Assembly: GCA_015657635.1 (NCBI GenBank)
Contig: JACDQM010000147.1
Location: 17,426 to 81,425 of the forward strand
From: Roseateles sp.
GTDB taxonomy: Bacteria; Pseudomonadota; Gammaproteobacteria; Burkholderiales; Burkholderiaceae_C
Direction: 5' to 3'
DNA length: 64,000 nt
Below are positions 47,471-56,733 of this stretch, one piece after another (within the stretch, counting starts at the first letter, position 1; each line of letters opens with the position of its first letter). A program made the translations under genes and the position numbers. Under the pieces are notes generated by a model, which had not been told where the DNA came from, did not search any database, and saw nothing but the letters and a program-made list of their open reading frames with translations.

Positions 47471-48676
47471 ATGAGCACAGCAGAAGACTTCTACGCGCAT
47501 CTGCGTCAGGAACTGCAGACGATCCGCGACGCCGGCCTCTACAAGAACGAGCGCATCATCACCGGCCCGCAGGGCGCCGTGGTGCACACCAACGACGGCC
47601 GCGAGGTGATCAACCTGTGCGCCAACAACTACCTGGGGCTGTCCGCACATCCGGCAGTGCTGGCCGCCGCGCATCACGCGCTGGACACGCATGGCTACGG
47701 CCTGTCGTCGGTGCGCTTCATTTGCGGCACGCAGGACCTGCACAAGACGCTGGAGCAGCGCCTGGCGCGCTTCCTCGGCACCGAGGACACCATCCTCTAC
47801 GCGGCGGCCTTCGATGCCAACGGCGGCCTGTTCGAGCCGCTGCTGGGCGAGCAGGACGCCATCATCAGCGACGAGCTGAACCACGCCTCCATCATCGACG
47901 GCATCCGACTGTGCAAGGCCAAGCGCTATCGCTACAAGCACAACGACATGGCCGACCTGGAGCGCTGCCTGCAGCAGGCTGAGGCCGACGGCGCCCGCTT
48001 CAAGCTGGTCTTCACCGACGGCGTGTTCTCGATGGACGGCACCATCGCGCAACTCGATCAGATCCGCGCCGTCACCGATCGCTATGGCGCGCTGCTGGGC
48101 ATCGACGAATGCCATGCCAGCGGCTTCCTCGGCAAGACCGGTCGCGGCACGCATGAGTACCGCGAGGTGTTCGGCAAGATCGACATCATCACCGGCACGC
48201 TGGGCAAGGCGCTGGGTGGCGCCTCCGGCGGCTTCACCAGCGGACGCAAGGAAGTGATCGAGCTGCTGCGTCAGCGCTCGCGCCCCTATCTGTTCTCCAA
48301 CACGGTGGCACCGTCCATCGTCGGCGCCTCGATTGCGGTGCTGGACCTGCTGGAAGGCTCGACCGCGCTGCGCGACAAGCTGGAAGCCAACACTGCGTAC
48401 TTCCGCGCCGCCATCCAACAAGCCGGCTTCGAGATCAAGCCCGGCACCCACCCCATCGTGCCCATCATGGTTTATGACGCGGTGATGGCGCAGCGCCTGA
48501 GTGCGCGCCTGCTGGAACTCGGTGTCTATGCCGTGGGCTTCTTCTTTCCGGTAGTGCCCAAGGGCCAGGCGCGCATCCGCGTGCAGGTCTCGGCCGTGCA
48601 TGAGCGCGAACACCTGGAGCGTGCCGTGGCCGCCTTCGCGCAGGCTGGCCGTGAACTTGGACTGATCAAGGCCTGA
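47471..48676 (+). CDS. kbl: Glycine C-acetyltransferase (2-amino-3-ketobutyrate CoA ligase)
   Basis: This 401-residue alpha-oxoamine synthase cleaves 2-amino-3-oxobutyrate with CoA to glycine and acetyl-CoA. It begins MSTAEDFYAHLRQELQTIRD. Diagnostic blocks are NNYLGLSAHPAVLAAAHHAL, YGLSSVRFICGTQDLHKTLE, DECHASGFLGKTGRGT and the PLP Lys in GTLGKALGGASGGFTSG (about 243). CAGGAGACC provides the ribosome binding site. It is followed by tdh after 5 bp, giving the two-step threonine degradation pathway. Confidence 0.96.
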   Translation: MSTAEDFYAHLRQELQTIRDAGLYKNERIITGPQGAVVHTNDGREVINLCANNYLGLSAHPAVLAAAHHALDTHGYGLSSVRFICGTQDLHKTLEQRLARFLGTEDTILYAAAFDANGGLFEPLLGEQDAIISDELNHASIIDGIRLCKAKRYRYKHNDMADLERCLQQAEADGARFKLVFTDGVFSMDGTIAQLDQIRAVTDRYGALLGIDECHASGFLGKTGRGTHEYREVFGKIDIITGTLGKALGGASGGFTSGRKEVIELLRQRSRPYLFSNTVAPSIVGASIAVLDLLEGSTALRDKLEANTAYFRAAIQQAGFEIKPGTHPIVPIMVYDAVMAQRLSARLLELGVYAVGFFFPVVPKGQARIRVQVSAVHEREHLERAVAAFAQAGRELGLIKA

Positions 48677-48681
48677 CGAGC

Positions 48682-49648
48682 ATGACGACAACGAAGACGA
48701 AAAAGAGCGGCCCGCGCATCCTGATCATCGGCGCCAACGGCCAGATCGGCAGCGAACTGGCGCTGGAACTGGCGCAGCGCCACGGCAACGATGCCGTCAT
48801 CACCAGCGATGTGGCCCCGCAGCCGCGTGCCGCAGCTGGCGCACGAGATGCTGGACGTCACCGACGCCGCCGCGCTGACTGCGGTGGTGAAGCGCCATGG
48901 CATCACCCAGATCTATCACCTGGCCGCGGCGCTCTCGGCCAGTGGCGAGAAGCACCCGATGTGGGCCTGGGACCTGAATATGAAGGGCCTGCTCAATGTG
49001 CTGGAACTGGCGCGCACCGCCAAGCTGGAACGCGTGTTCTGGCCCAGCTCCATCGCCGCCTTCGGCCCCGGCACGCCGGCATTGGATACGCCGCAGAGCA
49101 CGGTGATGGACCCGACCACGGTCTACGGCATCTCCAAGCTGGCCGGCGAGCGCTGGTGCGCCTGGTATCACGCCAACCACGGCGTGGACGTGCGCAGCCT
49201 GCGCTATCCGGGCCTGATCAGCTGGAAGACGCCGCCCGGCGGCGGCACCACCGACTACGCGGTGGAGATCTTCCATGCCGCGCTGAAGGACGGCCGCTAC
49301 AGCTGCTTCCTCGAAGAGGGTCAGGCCTTGCCGATGATGTACATGAGCGATGCGCTGCGCGCCACGATCGAGCTGATGGAAGCGCCGGCTGAAGCGATCA
49401 CGCAGCGCGGCTCCTACAACCTGGCCGGCATCAGCTTCACGCCGGCCGAGATCGCAGCCGAGATCCGCAAGCACATCCCCGGCTTCGAAATCAGCTACGC
49501 GCCGGACTTCCGCCAGGCCATCGCCGCCAGCTGGCCGCAGCGCATCGACGACCGTGTGGCGCAGCAGGACTGGGGCTGGAAGCTGCGCTACGAACTGCCG
49601 GAGATGGCGGCTGACATGCTGCTCAATCTGCGCCGCACACTCGCTTGA
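48682..49648 (+). CDS. tdh: L-threonine 3-dehydrogenase, SDR/epimerase type (frameshifted near the 5' end)
   Basis: This short-chain (UDP-glucose-epimerase-like) threonine dehydrogenase oxidises threonine to 2-amino-3-oxobutyrate for Kbl. The Rossmann motif ILIIGANGQIGSELALELAQ is in the first frame; after ITSDVAPQ the frame changes near 48822-48828, and VPQLAHEMLDVTDAAALTAV continues in another frame to 49648. The shift needs one extra base removed (or two added). The catalytic Tyr-x3-Lys is YGISKLAGERW; YHLAAALSASGEKHPMWAWD is typical. Repaired length is about 321 residues. This type is unrelated to the zinc-dependent Tdh of E. coli. Confidence 0.88.
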
Positions 49649-49663
49649 GCGCCAGCGACGGGG

Positions 49664-49993
49664 TCAGAGCTTGACCCGGCCCAGCCAGATGTCGCGGTAC
49701 ATCACCCAGTCGCCCATGAAGCTGTAGAGCGGGCGTTTGAACGAGGCCGGCTTGTTCTTCTCGAAACCGAAGTGGCCGAGCCAGGCGCAGCCATAGCCGG
49801 CCAGCAGGCCATAGAGCAGCCAGCTCCAGTCGCCGCTGCGCACCAGCATGGCCAGGCACAGCAAGGCCAGTGTCGAGCCCAGGAAGTGCAGGCGGCGGCA
49901 CATGCGGTTGCTGTGCTCGCCCAGGTAGAAGGGGTAGAACTCGGCGAAGCTGCTGAAGCTCCTGACGCGGTCGAGGTCGGCGCTCTGGCTCAT
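49664..49993 (-). CDS. DUF962/Mpo1-like membrane protein
   Basis: This 109-residue protein has FSSFAEFYPFYLGEHSNRMC followed by RLHFLGSTLALLCLAMLVRS, the DUF962 pattern related to yeast Mpo1 (YGL010w), an iron-dependent dioxygenase acting on 2-hydroxy fatty acids. The conserved His residues in EHSNR, RRLHFLG and LGHFGFEKNKPASF are the proposed metal ligands. Two to three membrane helices are predicted. Bacterial function has not been shown, so the enzymatic role is inference. It is divergent from the Pro/Ala-rich gene. Confidence 0.85.
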   Translation of the reverse strand: MSQSADLDRVRSFSSFAEFYPFYLGEHSNRMCRRLHFLGSTLALLCLAMLVRSGDWSWLLYGLLAGYGCAWLGHFGFEKNKPASFKRPLYSFMGDWVMYRDIWLGRVKL

Positions 49994-50122
49994 GTTCGGG
50001 CGGATGCAGTGGGCGATGGCGCGATTGCACGCGCAAGCCGCGCCGCCCACCATCGGGACAAGCCCGCTCTGGCACACTGCGCGGCATTCCGGCTTCTCGG
50101 ACTGCGCCCCCTTGCATCTGCC

Positions 50123-51505
50123 GTGCTGCACCTTCCTCCACACCCGGGCCTGAGCTGGCGTCCCCCACGGGCCGACCAGCGTCTGCGCCAGAGCCTGCTG
50201 CTGGCCTTGTTGCTGCACGTCTGGCTGGTGCTGATGCTGGGCAACACGCCGGGTGGGCAGGCACGGCCGGGCGAGGGTGTCTGGGGCAGCCTGAGCGTGC
50301 GGCTGCGCTGGGATGAACCGCAGGCCCGCAGTGGTCCGCCGAGCCCACCTGCGCCAGACCAGGGTCCACTAGGCGAGGCCAAGTCACGGCGCTTCGGCGG
50401 CGCGGTGCGCGCCGAAAGCGATGCCGCGGCACAGTTGCCCGAGCCGGGTGCCGCTCGGCTGGGCCGCTGGCAGGCGCAGGAGGCGCAGCACGCGGTCCAG
50501 CCCCTGGGCGAAGCCGCGCTGCTCAGCCCGGCCGAAGCTGCCGCGGTGTCCAGCGGCTTGAGCAGCCCGGAGCGCCTGAGCCGGCTGCCCGAGGCCATGC
50601 AGCCCTTGTCGAAGTCGGCAGGCGCTGATGATGCGAGCGCTGCGGCCGCATTGGCGCCCTTGTCGGCAGCTTTGCCGACCGCACCGACCTTGCCCAAACG
50701 CCTGGAGTCACCGCGGCCGGCGGTCGAGCGGGTGGCGACGCCGGCCTTGTCGGCCGTTGATGCGCCCGCAGCTGCGGCAGAGCTGGCACCGGCGCCTCGC
50801 CTGCGCTTGCCCACGCCCGGCACCCCAGCGCTGGAGCGCGCCGGACCGCTGCCGGCACTGCCTGATCTAGTTCAGCCCGTGCCCGGGCTCAGCATGCCGA
50901 CGCTGCAGCGTGCCGGCCTTCCGGAGCCTGCAGCCATCGCGCGCCGCGCGCCCGCGGCGCCGCTGGCGCCGGCTGCAGCCCAGGCCGAGTCACCGCCCGA
51001 GATGGCGGCCTTGCCGGCAGCGCCGCGTCAGCCAACCGCGTTCGAGCAGCCGCTCGAAAAGGTCTCTGTACCCGGAGCCGTCAGTGCCGGCGCGACGGAG
51101 CTGCAGCCTCTGCCCAGCGCGCCTGCCATGCCGGCGCCTGCCGCAATGCCACAGCCGGCGTCGGTACTGCCGCTGCTGCCCCCAGCGCCCAAGCTGCCGG
51201 TGGCGGCCGGCCCTGATGCGGGTGCGCAGCTCGGCCACGATGTGGCCACGCCGCCCTCGGCGTCGGCCAGCGCGCCGCCCGCAAAACTGAACCTGTCGCT
51301 GCCGCGTGCGGGCGAGGTCTCGGTGCGCAGCTCGCGCGGCGTGCTGCAGTTGCTGCCGCATCCGCCGGAGCGCAAGGGCAAGCTGGGCGAGAGCATCGAG
51401 GGCGCCGCGCGCGCCGACTGCCGCGAGGCGCATCGCGACAGCGGCCTGGTCGGTGCCGCCGCGATTGCTGCCGATGCGCTGCGCGGCAAGGGCTGCCGCT
51501 GGTAG
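50123..51505 (+). CDS. Pro/Ala-rich single-pass membrane protein of unknown function
   Basis: This protein of about 460 residues has one membrane segment near its N-terminus (RQSLLLALLLHVWLVLMLG), then about 370 residues rich in Ala, Pro and Leu, and a compact conserved-looking end (GKLGESIEGAARADCREAHR ... GKGCRW) with two Cys. The N-terminal anchor plus a Pro-rich periplasmic stalk resembles TonB-like proteins, but no TonB C-terminal domain is recognisable. The start is uncertain: GTG 50123 or GTG 50009; a longer reading from 49772 overlaps the DUF962 gene. I do not recognise the family. Confidence 0.6.
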   Translation: MLHLPPHPGLSWRPPRADQRLRQSLLLALLLHVWLVLMLGNTPGGQARPGEGVWGSLSVRLRWDEPQARSGPPSPPAPDQGPLGEAKSRRFGGAVRAESDAAAQLPEPGAARLGRWQAQEAQHAVQPLGEAALLSPAEAAAVSSGLSSPERLSRLPEAMQPLSKSAGADDASAAAALAPLSAALPTAPTLPKRLESPRPAVERVATPALSAVDAPAAAAELAPAPRLRLPTPGTPALERAGPLPALPDLVQPVPGLSMPTLQRAGLPEPAAIARRAPAAPLAPAAAQAESPPEMAALPAAPRQPTAFEQPLEKVSVPGAVSAGATELQPLPSAPAMPAPAAMPQPASVLPLLPPAPKLPVAAGPDAGAQLGHDVATPPSASASAPPAKLNLSLPRAGEVSVRSSRGVLQLLPHPPERKGKLGESIEGAARADCREAHRDSGLVGAAAIAADALRGKGCRW

Positions 51506-51520
51506 TGCCTGGCGCTGACT

Positions 51521-52324
51521 TCAGTTCACCAAGGCGCGCCGCATCGCGGCCAGCAGCGGGTCCGGCGCTTCGGCCATCAGCGCGTGGCCGGCCGGCACCG
51601 TATAGACCTGGGCTTTCAGCGCCGCGGCGAGCTCGCGAGTCTGACGCGGCGAGGTCATCTGGTCGCGGTCGCCCAGGATCAGTCGGGCCGGACAGCTGAC
51701 GCGCTCGGCCGCTTGCAGGCCGCCAGCATAGGCATCGCAGACCTTGAAATCATGCTCGAACAAATTGGTCTGGCCCTGCCGGGACTGGATGCGGCGCATC
51801 AGCGCGCGGCCGCCGCCATGCAGCCAGGCGCCGGGCCCCGGATAGGAAGGCTTGGCTGCCAGCCCCGAGTGCGAGAAGCTGTTGACCATATCGATCGCCT
51901 TCAGCGGCGTTTCACGGGCGGTGGCCAGCAGGGCTTCCGAGACCTTCATCGGGTAGGCGGTGCCCACCATCACCAGATGGCTGGCGCGTTCGGGTGCGCG
52001 CGCAGCGGCCTCCAGCGCGATCAGCGAACCCATGCTGTGGCCCACCAGGGCGGCACGCGCCACGCCGGCCGCGTCCAGCAAGGCCCAAACCCAATCGGCC
52101 AGGCTTTGCACATCGGGCAGCGGTGCGCCGCTGCTGCGGCCATGGCCGGGCAGATCGACGGCGAGCACGCTATAGCCATGGTGCGCGTGCCAGCGCGCCA
52201 AAAGGGTCCAGACGCTGTGGTCGTTGAGCGCGCCGTGGATGAAAACGACGCAGGGCAGGGCGGGATCGAAACGCTTGCCGCCGGTGTAGGCGTAGGCCGT
52301 CTGGCCCAGGACTTGAAGTTCCAT
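51521..52324 (-). CDS. Alpha/beta-fold hydrolase
   Basis: This 267-residue alpha/beta hydrolase has the oxyanion-loop region VVFIHGALNDHSVW, the nucleophile elbow ALVGHSMGSLIALEAA (Ser about 100), the catalytic Asp in LILGDRDQMTSP (about 221) and the His in VPAGHALMAEAP (about 248). Similar to esterases, haloperoxidase-like and epoxide-hydrolase-like proteins; the substrate is unknown. It lies 22 bp downstream of metY in the same direction, so they may be co-transcribed. Confidence 0.88.
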   Translation of the reverse strand: MELQVLGQTAYAYTGGKRFDPALPCVVFIHGALNDHSVWTLLARWHAHHGYSVLAVDLPGHGRSSGAPLPDVQSLADWVWALLDAAGVARAALVGHSMGSLIALEAAARAPERASHLVMVGTAYPMKVSEALLATARETPLKAIDMVNSFSHSGLAAKPSYPGPGAWLHGGGRALMRRIQSRQGQTNLFEHDFKVCDAYAGGLQAAERVSCPARLILGDRDQMTSPRQTRELAAALKAQVYTVPAGHALMAEAPDPLLAAMRRALVN

Positions 52325-52346
52325 GATGTCTAGGCGCTCCGCTTCT

Positions 52347-53651
52347 TCACTTGCTGGCGATCTTCAGCGCGCGCTTCAGATCGGCGATCAGGTCGTCGGC
52401 ATCTTCCAGGCCGATGGACAGGCGAATCGTGCCGGCGCCGATGCCGGCCCGGAGCAGCGCGGCATCGTCCATGCGGCTGTGGGTGGTGGAGGCCGGGTGG
52501 ATCACCAGCGAGCGGGCGTCGCCCACATTGGCCAGGTGCGAGAAGATCTGTAGCGCCTCGATGAAACGCCGGCCCTGCTCGCGCGAACCCTTGATGTCGA
52601 AGCTGAACACCGCGCCGCAGCCGCGCGGCATCAGCTTCTGGGCCAAGGCATGGCTGGGATGGCTCGCCAGGCCCGGGTAGCCGACGCGCTCAACGAAGTC
52701 CTGTCCTTCCAGGAACTCGGCCACCTTCTGCGCATTGGCCACATGGCGCTGCATGCGCAGCGACAGGGTCTCGATGCCCTGCAGCATCAACCAGGCGGTG
52801 TGCGGGCTCATGCAGGCGCCGAAGTCGCGCAAGCCTTCGCGGCGCGCACGCAGCAGGAAGGCGCCGACCGTGCTTTCTTCGCTGAACACCATGTCATGGA
52901 AGCCGGCGTAGGGCTCGCACAACTCGGCAAAGCGGCCGCTGCGCGCGTGCGCGGCGTCCCAATCGAAGGCGCCGCTGTCCACCAGCACGCCTCCGACCAC
53001 GGTGCCATGGCCGCAGAGGAATTTGGTGGCCGAGTGGAACACCAGATCCGCGCCATGCGCGAAGGGCTGAATCAGATAGGGCGTCGACAGCGTGGCGTCG
53101 ACCAGCAGCGGCAGGCCGGCTTCATGCGCGATCGTGCTGATGCTGGGGATATCCAGCACATCCATCGCCGGGTTGCCGACGGTCTCGCCGAACAGAAGCT
53201 TGGTCTCCGGCCGGATCGCGGCGCGCCAGGCGTCCAGGTCGCCCGGTTTGACAAAGGTAGTGCTGATGCCGAAGCGCGCCAGCGTGTAGTGCAGCAGATT
53301 GTGCGAGCCGCCATACAGGCTGCTGGACGCGACGATGTGCGAGCCGGCCGCCGCGATGGTGGCGATGGCCAGGTGTAGCGCGGCCTGCCCGCTGGCGCTG
53401 GCGATGGCGCCAACGCCGCCTTCAAGCGCGGCCATGCGTTCCTCGAAGACGGCGGTGGTGGGGTTGGACAGGCGCGAATAGACGTGGCCGGAGCGCTCCA
53501 TATTGAAGAGCGAAGCGGCGTGCTCGGCGCTCTCGAACACGAAGGAGGTGCTCAGGTGCAGCGGCGTGATGCGGGCGCCGGTGGCGGGGTCGGGGGCGGC
53601 GCCGGCATGTAGCGCCAAGGTGTCAAAGCCGGGGTCGGCGAAGCCAGACAT
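52347..53651 (-). CDS. metY: O-acetylhomoserine aminocarboxypropyltransferase/sulfhydrylase (Cys/Met metabolism PLP enzyme)
   Basis: This 434-residue PLP enzyme of the trans-sulfuration family makes homocysteine from O-acetylhomoserine and sulfide. MSGFADPGFDTLALHAGAAP is a typical start. Marker regions are HVYSRLSNPTTAVFEERMAA, SSSLYGGSHNLLHYTL and the PLP Lys in VFHSATKFLCGHGTVVGGVL (about 208). The insert SREQGRRFIEALQIFSHLAN and IHPASTTHSRM favour MetY over MetB/MetC. Divergent from the CBS gene across 95 bp. No SAM riboswitch was recognised upstream. Confidence 0.9.
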   Translation of the reverse strand: MSGFADPGFDTLALHAGAAPDPATGARITPLHLSTSFVFESAEHAASLFNMERSGHVYSRLSNPTTAVFEERMAALEGGVGAIASASGQAALHLAIATIAAAGSHIVASSSLYGGSHNLLHYTLARFGISTTFVKPGDLDAWRAAIRPETKLLFGETVGNPAMDVLDIPSISTIAHEAGLPLLVDATLSTPYLIQPFAHGADLVFHSATKFLCGHGTVVGGVLVDSGAFDWDAAHARSGRFAELCEPYAGFHDMVFSEESTVGAFLLRARREGLRDFGACMSPHTAWLMLQGIETLSLRMQRHVANAQKVAEFLEGQDFVERVGYPGLASHPSHALAQKLMPRGCGAVFSFDIKGSREQGRRFIEALQIFSHLANVGDARSLVIHPASTTHSRMDDAALLRAGIGAGTIRLSIGLEDADDLIADLKRALKIASK

Positions 53652-53746
53652 GGTGTCTCCGAGATGTGTTGTGCCGCGATTGTGTGCTATGTTGCCCACA
53701 GCACAATCTCGGCCCAGTCGGTCGCAGCCGGCAAAGGAGCTTCCCC

Positions 53747-54214
53747 ATGAAAGTCATCGATATCCTGCGTGTCAAAGGCGGCACGCTCTACACCGTTCAA
53801 CCTGACCAGCCTCTGGCCGAAGCCGTCACCACGATGGCCGAGTACGACATCGGTTCGCTGGTGGTGATGGAGCATGGCGACCTGGTCGGCATGCTGACCT
53901 TCCGCGAGGTCATCGCCGCCGTGGTCAAGAACGGCGGCAACGTCGGCAGTCTGCTCGTGCGCTCGGTGATGGACGACCATCCGCTGACCTGCACGCCCGA
54001 CACCGATATGGACGAGGTGCGCCGCATGATGCTGGGGCGCCATGCACGCTATATGCCGGTGCTGGGCGGCCGCACGCTCAATGGCGTGATCTCCTTCTAC
54101 GATGTGGCCAAGGCGGTGGTCGACAGTCAGGACTTCGAGAACCGCATGCTGAAGGCCTATATCCGCGACTGGCCGGTCGAAGAGGGCGAGAAGGAGCCCG
54201 AGTCCAAGCTGTAG
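53747..54214 (+). CDS. CBS domain-containing protein
   Basis: This 155-residue soluble protein consists of a CBS pair: first repeat about 5-60 (TVQPDQPLAEAVTTMAEYDI, GSLVVMEHGDLVGMLTFREV), second about 75-130 (MDEVRRMMLGRHARYMPVLG, GVISFYDVAKAVV). CBS pairs bind adenosine nucleotides and act as energy or ligand sensors. No effector domain is attached. A CAAAGGAGC site precedes the ATG at 53747. It is followed by a terminator. Confidence 0.9.
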   Translation: MKVIDILRVKGGTLYTVQPDQPLAEAVTTMAEYDIGSLVVMEHGDLVGMLTFREVIAAVVKNGGNVGSLLVRSVMDDHPLTCTPDTDMDEVRRMMLGRHARYMPVLGGRTLNGVISFYDVAKAVVDSQDFENRMLKAYIRDWPVEEGEKEPESKL

Positions 54215-54236
54215 GCCTCGTCAGTACAGCGCGATG

Positions 54237-54258
54237 GACGGCCTGCGGGCCGTCTTTT
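54237..54258 (+). terminator. Rho-independent terminator after the CBS gene
   Basis: GACGGCC (54237-54243) pairs with GGCCGTC (54248-54254) around a 4-base loop, followed directly by TTTT. It lies 23 bp after the CBS stop and 48 bp before aroC. Confidence 0.82.
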
Positions 54259-54305
54259 CGTTGGGCGCCCCGTAGAATGAGCGCCTCGTCCACCCCGGGT
54301 TTCCC

Positions 54306-55403
54306 ATGTCAGGCAGCACTTTCGGCGACTTGTTCCGCGTCACCAATTTCGGCGAGAGCCACGGACCCGCCATCGGCTGCGTGATCGACGGCTGCCCGCC
54401 TGGGCTGGAGCTGAGCGAGGCCGACATCCAGCCCGAACTGGACCGTCGTCGCCCCGGCACCAGCCGCCATGTCACCCAGCGCAACGAGCCTGATGCGGTG
54501 GAGATCCTGTCGGGCGTCTACGAGGGCCGGACCACCGGCACGCCGATCTGCCTGCTGATCAAGAACACCGACCAGCGCAGCAAGGACTACGGCAACATCC
54601 TCGACACCTTCCGCCCCGGCCATGCCGACTACAGCTACTGGCGCAAATACGGTCTGCGCGATCCGCGCGGCGGCGGCCGCAGCTCGGCACGCCTGACCGC
54701 GCCGATGGTGGGCGCCGGCGCCGTCGCGCGCAAATGGCTCAAGCAGAGCTATGGCACCGAGTTCCGCGGCTGCATGACCCAGCTGGGCGAGATCGAGATC
54801 CCGTTCGAAGGCTGGGACCATGTGCCGAACAATCCCTTCTTCGCCGCCAGCGCCAGCCAGATCGCCGAGCTGGAGGCCTATATGGACCAGCTGCGCCGCG
54901 ACGGTGACTCGGTCGGTGCGCGCATCCTGGTGCAGGCCAGCGGCGTGCCGGTGGGCCTGGGCGAGCCGCTGTTCGACAAGCTCGATGCCGATATCGCCTA
55001 CGCGCTGATGGGCATCAATGCGGTCAAAGGCGTCGAGATCGGCGACGGCTTCGGCGTTGTCGCACAGCGCGGCAGCCACCATGGCGATGAGCTCAGCCCC
55101 GAGGGTTTCGCCAGCAACCATGCGGGAGGCGTGCTCGGCGGCATTTCCACGGGGCAGGACATCACGGCGTCGATCGCGATCAAGCCGACCAGCTCGATCC
55201 GCACGCCCAAGGCCTCGATCGACCGCAGCCTGGCCCCGACCTCGGTCGAGACCTTCGGCCGCCACGACCCCTGCGTCGGCATCCGTGCCACGCCGATTGC
55301 CGAAGCCATGCTGGCCCTGGTGCTGATGGACCACGCGCTGCGCCATCGCGCCCAGTGCGCTGATGTGCGCCTGCCGGTGCCACCGATCGCCGGCCAGCGC
55401 TGA
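54306..55403 (+). CDS. aroC: Chorismate synthase
   Basis: This 365-residue enzyme is the last step of the shikimate pathway: EPSP to chorismate, needing reduced [23 protein letters not shown] is the canonical start with signature [38 protein letters not shown] and [20 protein letters not shown] form the FMN/substrate site, and [18 protein letters not shown] is the C-terminal signature. Length matches E. coli AroC (361). The stop overlaps the start of the MFS gene (TGATG). Confidence 0.98.
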   Translation: MSGSTFGDLFRVTNFGESHGPAIGCVIDGCPPGLELSEADIQPELDRRRPGTSRHVTQRNEPDAVEILSGVYEGRTTGTPICLLIKNTDQRSKDYGNILDTFRPGHADYSYWRKYGLRDPRGGGRSSARLTAPMVGAGAVARKWLKQSYGTEFRGCMTQLGEIEIPFEGWDHVPNNPFFAASASQIAELEAYMDQLRRDGDSVGARILVQASGVPVGLGEPLFDKLDADIAYALMGINAVKGVEIGDGFGVVAQRGSHHGDELSPEGFASNHAGGVLGGISTGQDITASIAIKPTSSIRTPKASIDRSLAPTSVETFGRHDPCVGIRATPIAEAMLALVLMDHALRHRAQCADVRLPVPPIAGQR

Positions 55404-56590
55404 TGGCCGATGCCGGTCGCACCCTGGCGGCCAGCGCAGTCCTGTCCTGCGCCTACTTCTTCTCGATCGGCGTCTTCAACCCCTATGCCCCGCTCTGGTA
55501 CCAGGAGCTGGGCCTGTCGGTGTTCGCGATCGGCCTGCTGGCCTCGGTATCCAGCTGGACCCGTCTGTTTGCGCCTTATGTCTGGGGCGCGCTGGCGGAC
55601 CGCAGCGGACGTCGCGTCGAGCTGATCCGCCTGGCCGCCGTGGCCAGCGCGCTGGCGGCGCTGGGCTTTGCCCTGCCGCCCAGCTTTGCGGTGCTGGCGG
55701 TGGCGAGCTTTCTGATGTTCATGTTCAACGCTGCCATCGTGCCGCTGACCGAAACAGTGGTGGCGGCCAATCTGTCGGCCAGCGGGGGCATGGATGCCCG
55801 TCGTTATGGGCGCGTGCGCGTCTGGGGCTCGATCGGCTTTCTGGTCGCCGTGCTGGCCGCGGGCTGGTGGTTCGAGCATTTCGGCCTCAAGCACTTCGTC
55901 TGGTGCCTGCTGATTTCGCTGGCCCTGGTGGTGATGGCGGCCTGGCGCCTGCCGGTGCAGCCAGCGCCGGCCGCGCATGAGCATGAAAAATCGCCCCCGG
56001 TGTCCGAGGTGCTGCGGCGTGCCGAAGTGCGCTGGTTCTTCGCCGGCGTGTTCCTGACGGTGCTGGCCCATTCGGCGCTGTACGCCTTCTTCAGCCTGTA
56101 TCTCGATAGCCTGGCCTATGGCAAGCCGGTGGTCGGCCTGCTGTGGGCCGTCTCGGTGCTGGTGGAAATCGCCTGGTTCTGGCTGCAGGGCCGGCTGCTG
56201 GAGCGCGGTAGCCTGCACGGCTGGCTGGTGGCCGCCGCGCTGGTGACCAGCGGGCGGTTCGCACTGACCGCAGCTTTCGGCAGCCAGCTCTGGGTGCTGG
56301 TGCTGGCGCAGAGCACCCATGCGCTGACCTTTGCAGCGCAGCACACCGCCTGCATCGCGCTGGTGTCGCGCTATTTCCCGGGCCGCCTGCGCGGCCGCGG
56401 CCAGGCACTCTATTCAGTGCTGGGCTATGGCACCTCGGGCGTCATCGGTGGCGTGGGCGGCGCCTGGCTGGCGCAGCAGATGGGGTATGCGGCGGTGTTC
56501 TGGGCCGCGAGCGCCGCGGCACTGGGCGGTGCCTGGTGCTGCTGGCGCAGCCGCCGGCTCGATTTGGCCGCGGTGCAGCCGAGCGCCTGA
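55403..56590 (+). CDS. MFS transporter, HcaT/LacY-like (MFS_1-like) family
   Basis: This 395-residue permease has about twelve predicted helices in two halves. It begins with YFFSIGVFNPYAPLWYQELG, as in 3-phenylpropionate-type permeases, and has the MFS loop motif GALADRSGRRVELIRLAA between TM2 and TM3. VAALVTSGRFALTAAFGSQL and HTACIALVSRYFPGRLRGRG lie in the second half. The substrate is unknown; overlap with aroC indicates co-translation rather than a shikimate-specific role. This arrangement behind aroC recurs in Burkholderiales. Confidence 0.87.
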   Translation: MADAGRTLAASAVLSCAYFFSIGVFNPYAPLWYQELGLSVFAIGLLASVSSWTRLFAPYVWGALADRSGRRVELIRLAAVASALAALGFALPPSFAVLAVASFLMFMFNAAIVPLTETVVAANLSASGGMDARRYGRVRVWGSIGFLVAVLAAGWWFEHFGLKHFVWCLLISLALVVMAAWRLPVQPAPAAHEHEKSPPVSEVLRRAEVRWFFAGVFLTVLAHSALYAFFSLYLDSLAYGKPVVGLLWAVSVLVEIAWFWLQGRLLERGSLHGWLVAAALVTSGRFALTAAFGSQLWVLVLAQSTHALTFAAQHTACIALVSRYFPGRLRGRGQALYSVLGYGTSGVIGGVGGAWLAQQMGYAAVFWAASAAALGGAWCCWRSRRLDLAAVQPSA

Positions 56591-56733
56591 TTTCGCCGCC
56601 GGCCGCTGCGGCCGGTCCAGACACTGTGCAGGTCGTGCCGAGCTTTCTGCGTTTCGTCGCAGCGCCGTCAACCCGGTCAAGTCGGCCTCCTACACTGCGC
56701 CGGTTTTCAAGTTCAGACGAAAAAGGGGAGACC

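Noticed and set aside
53652..53746. SAM riboswitch or other leader regulator upstream of metY
   Set aside because: The 95-bp divergent gap is too short for the known SAM riboswitch classes plus a promoter, and only an imperfect inverted repeat was visible.
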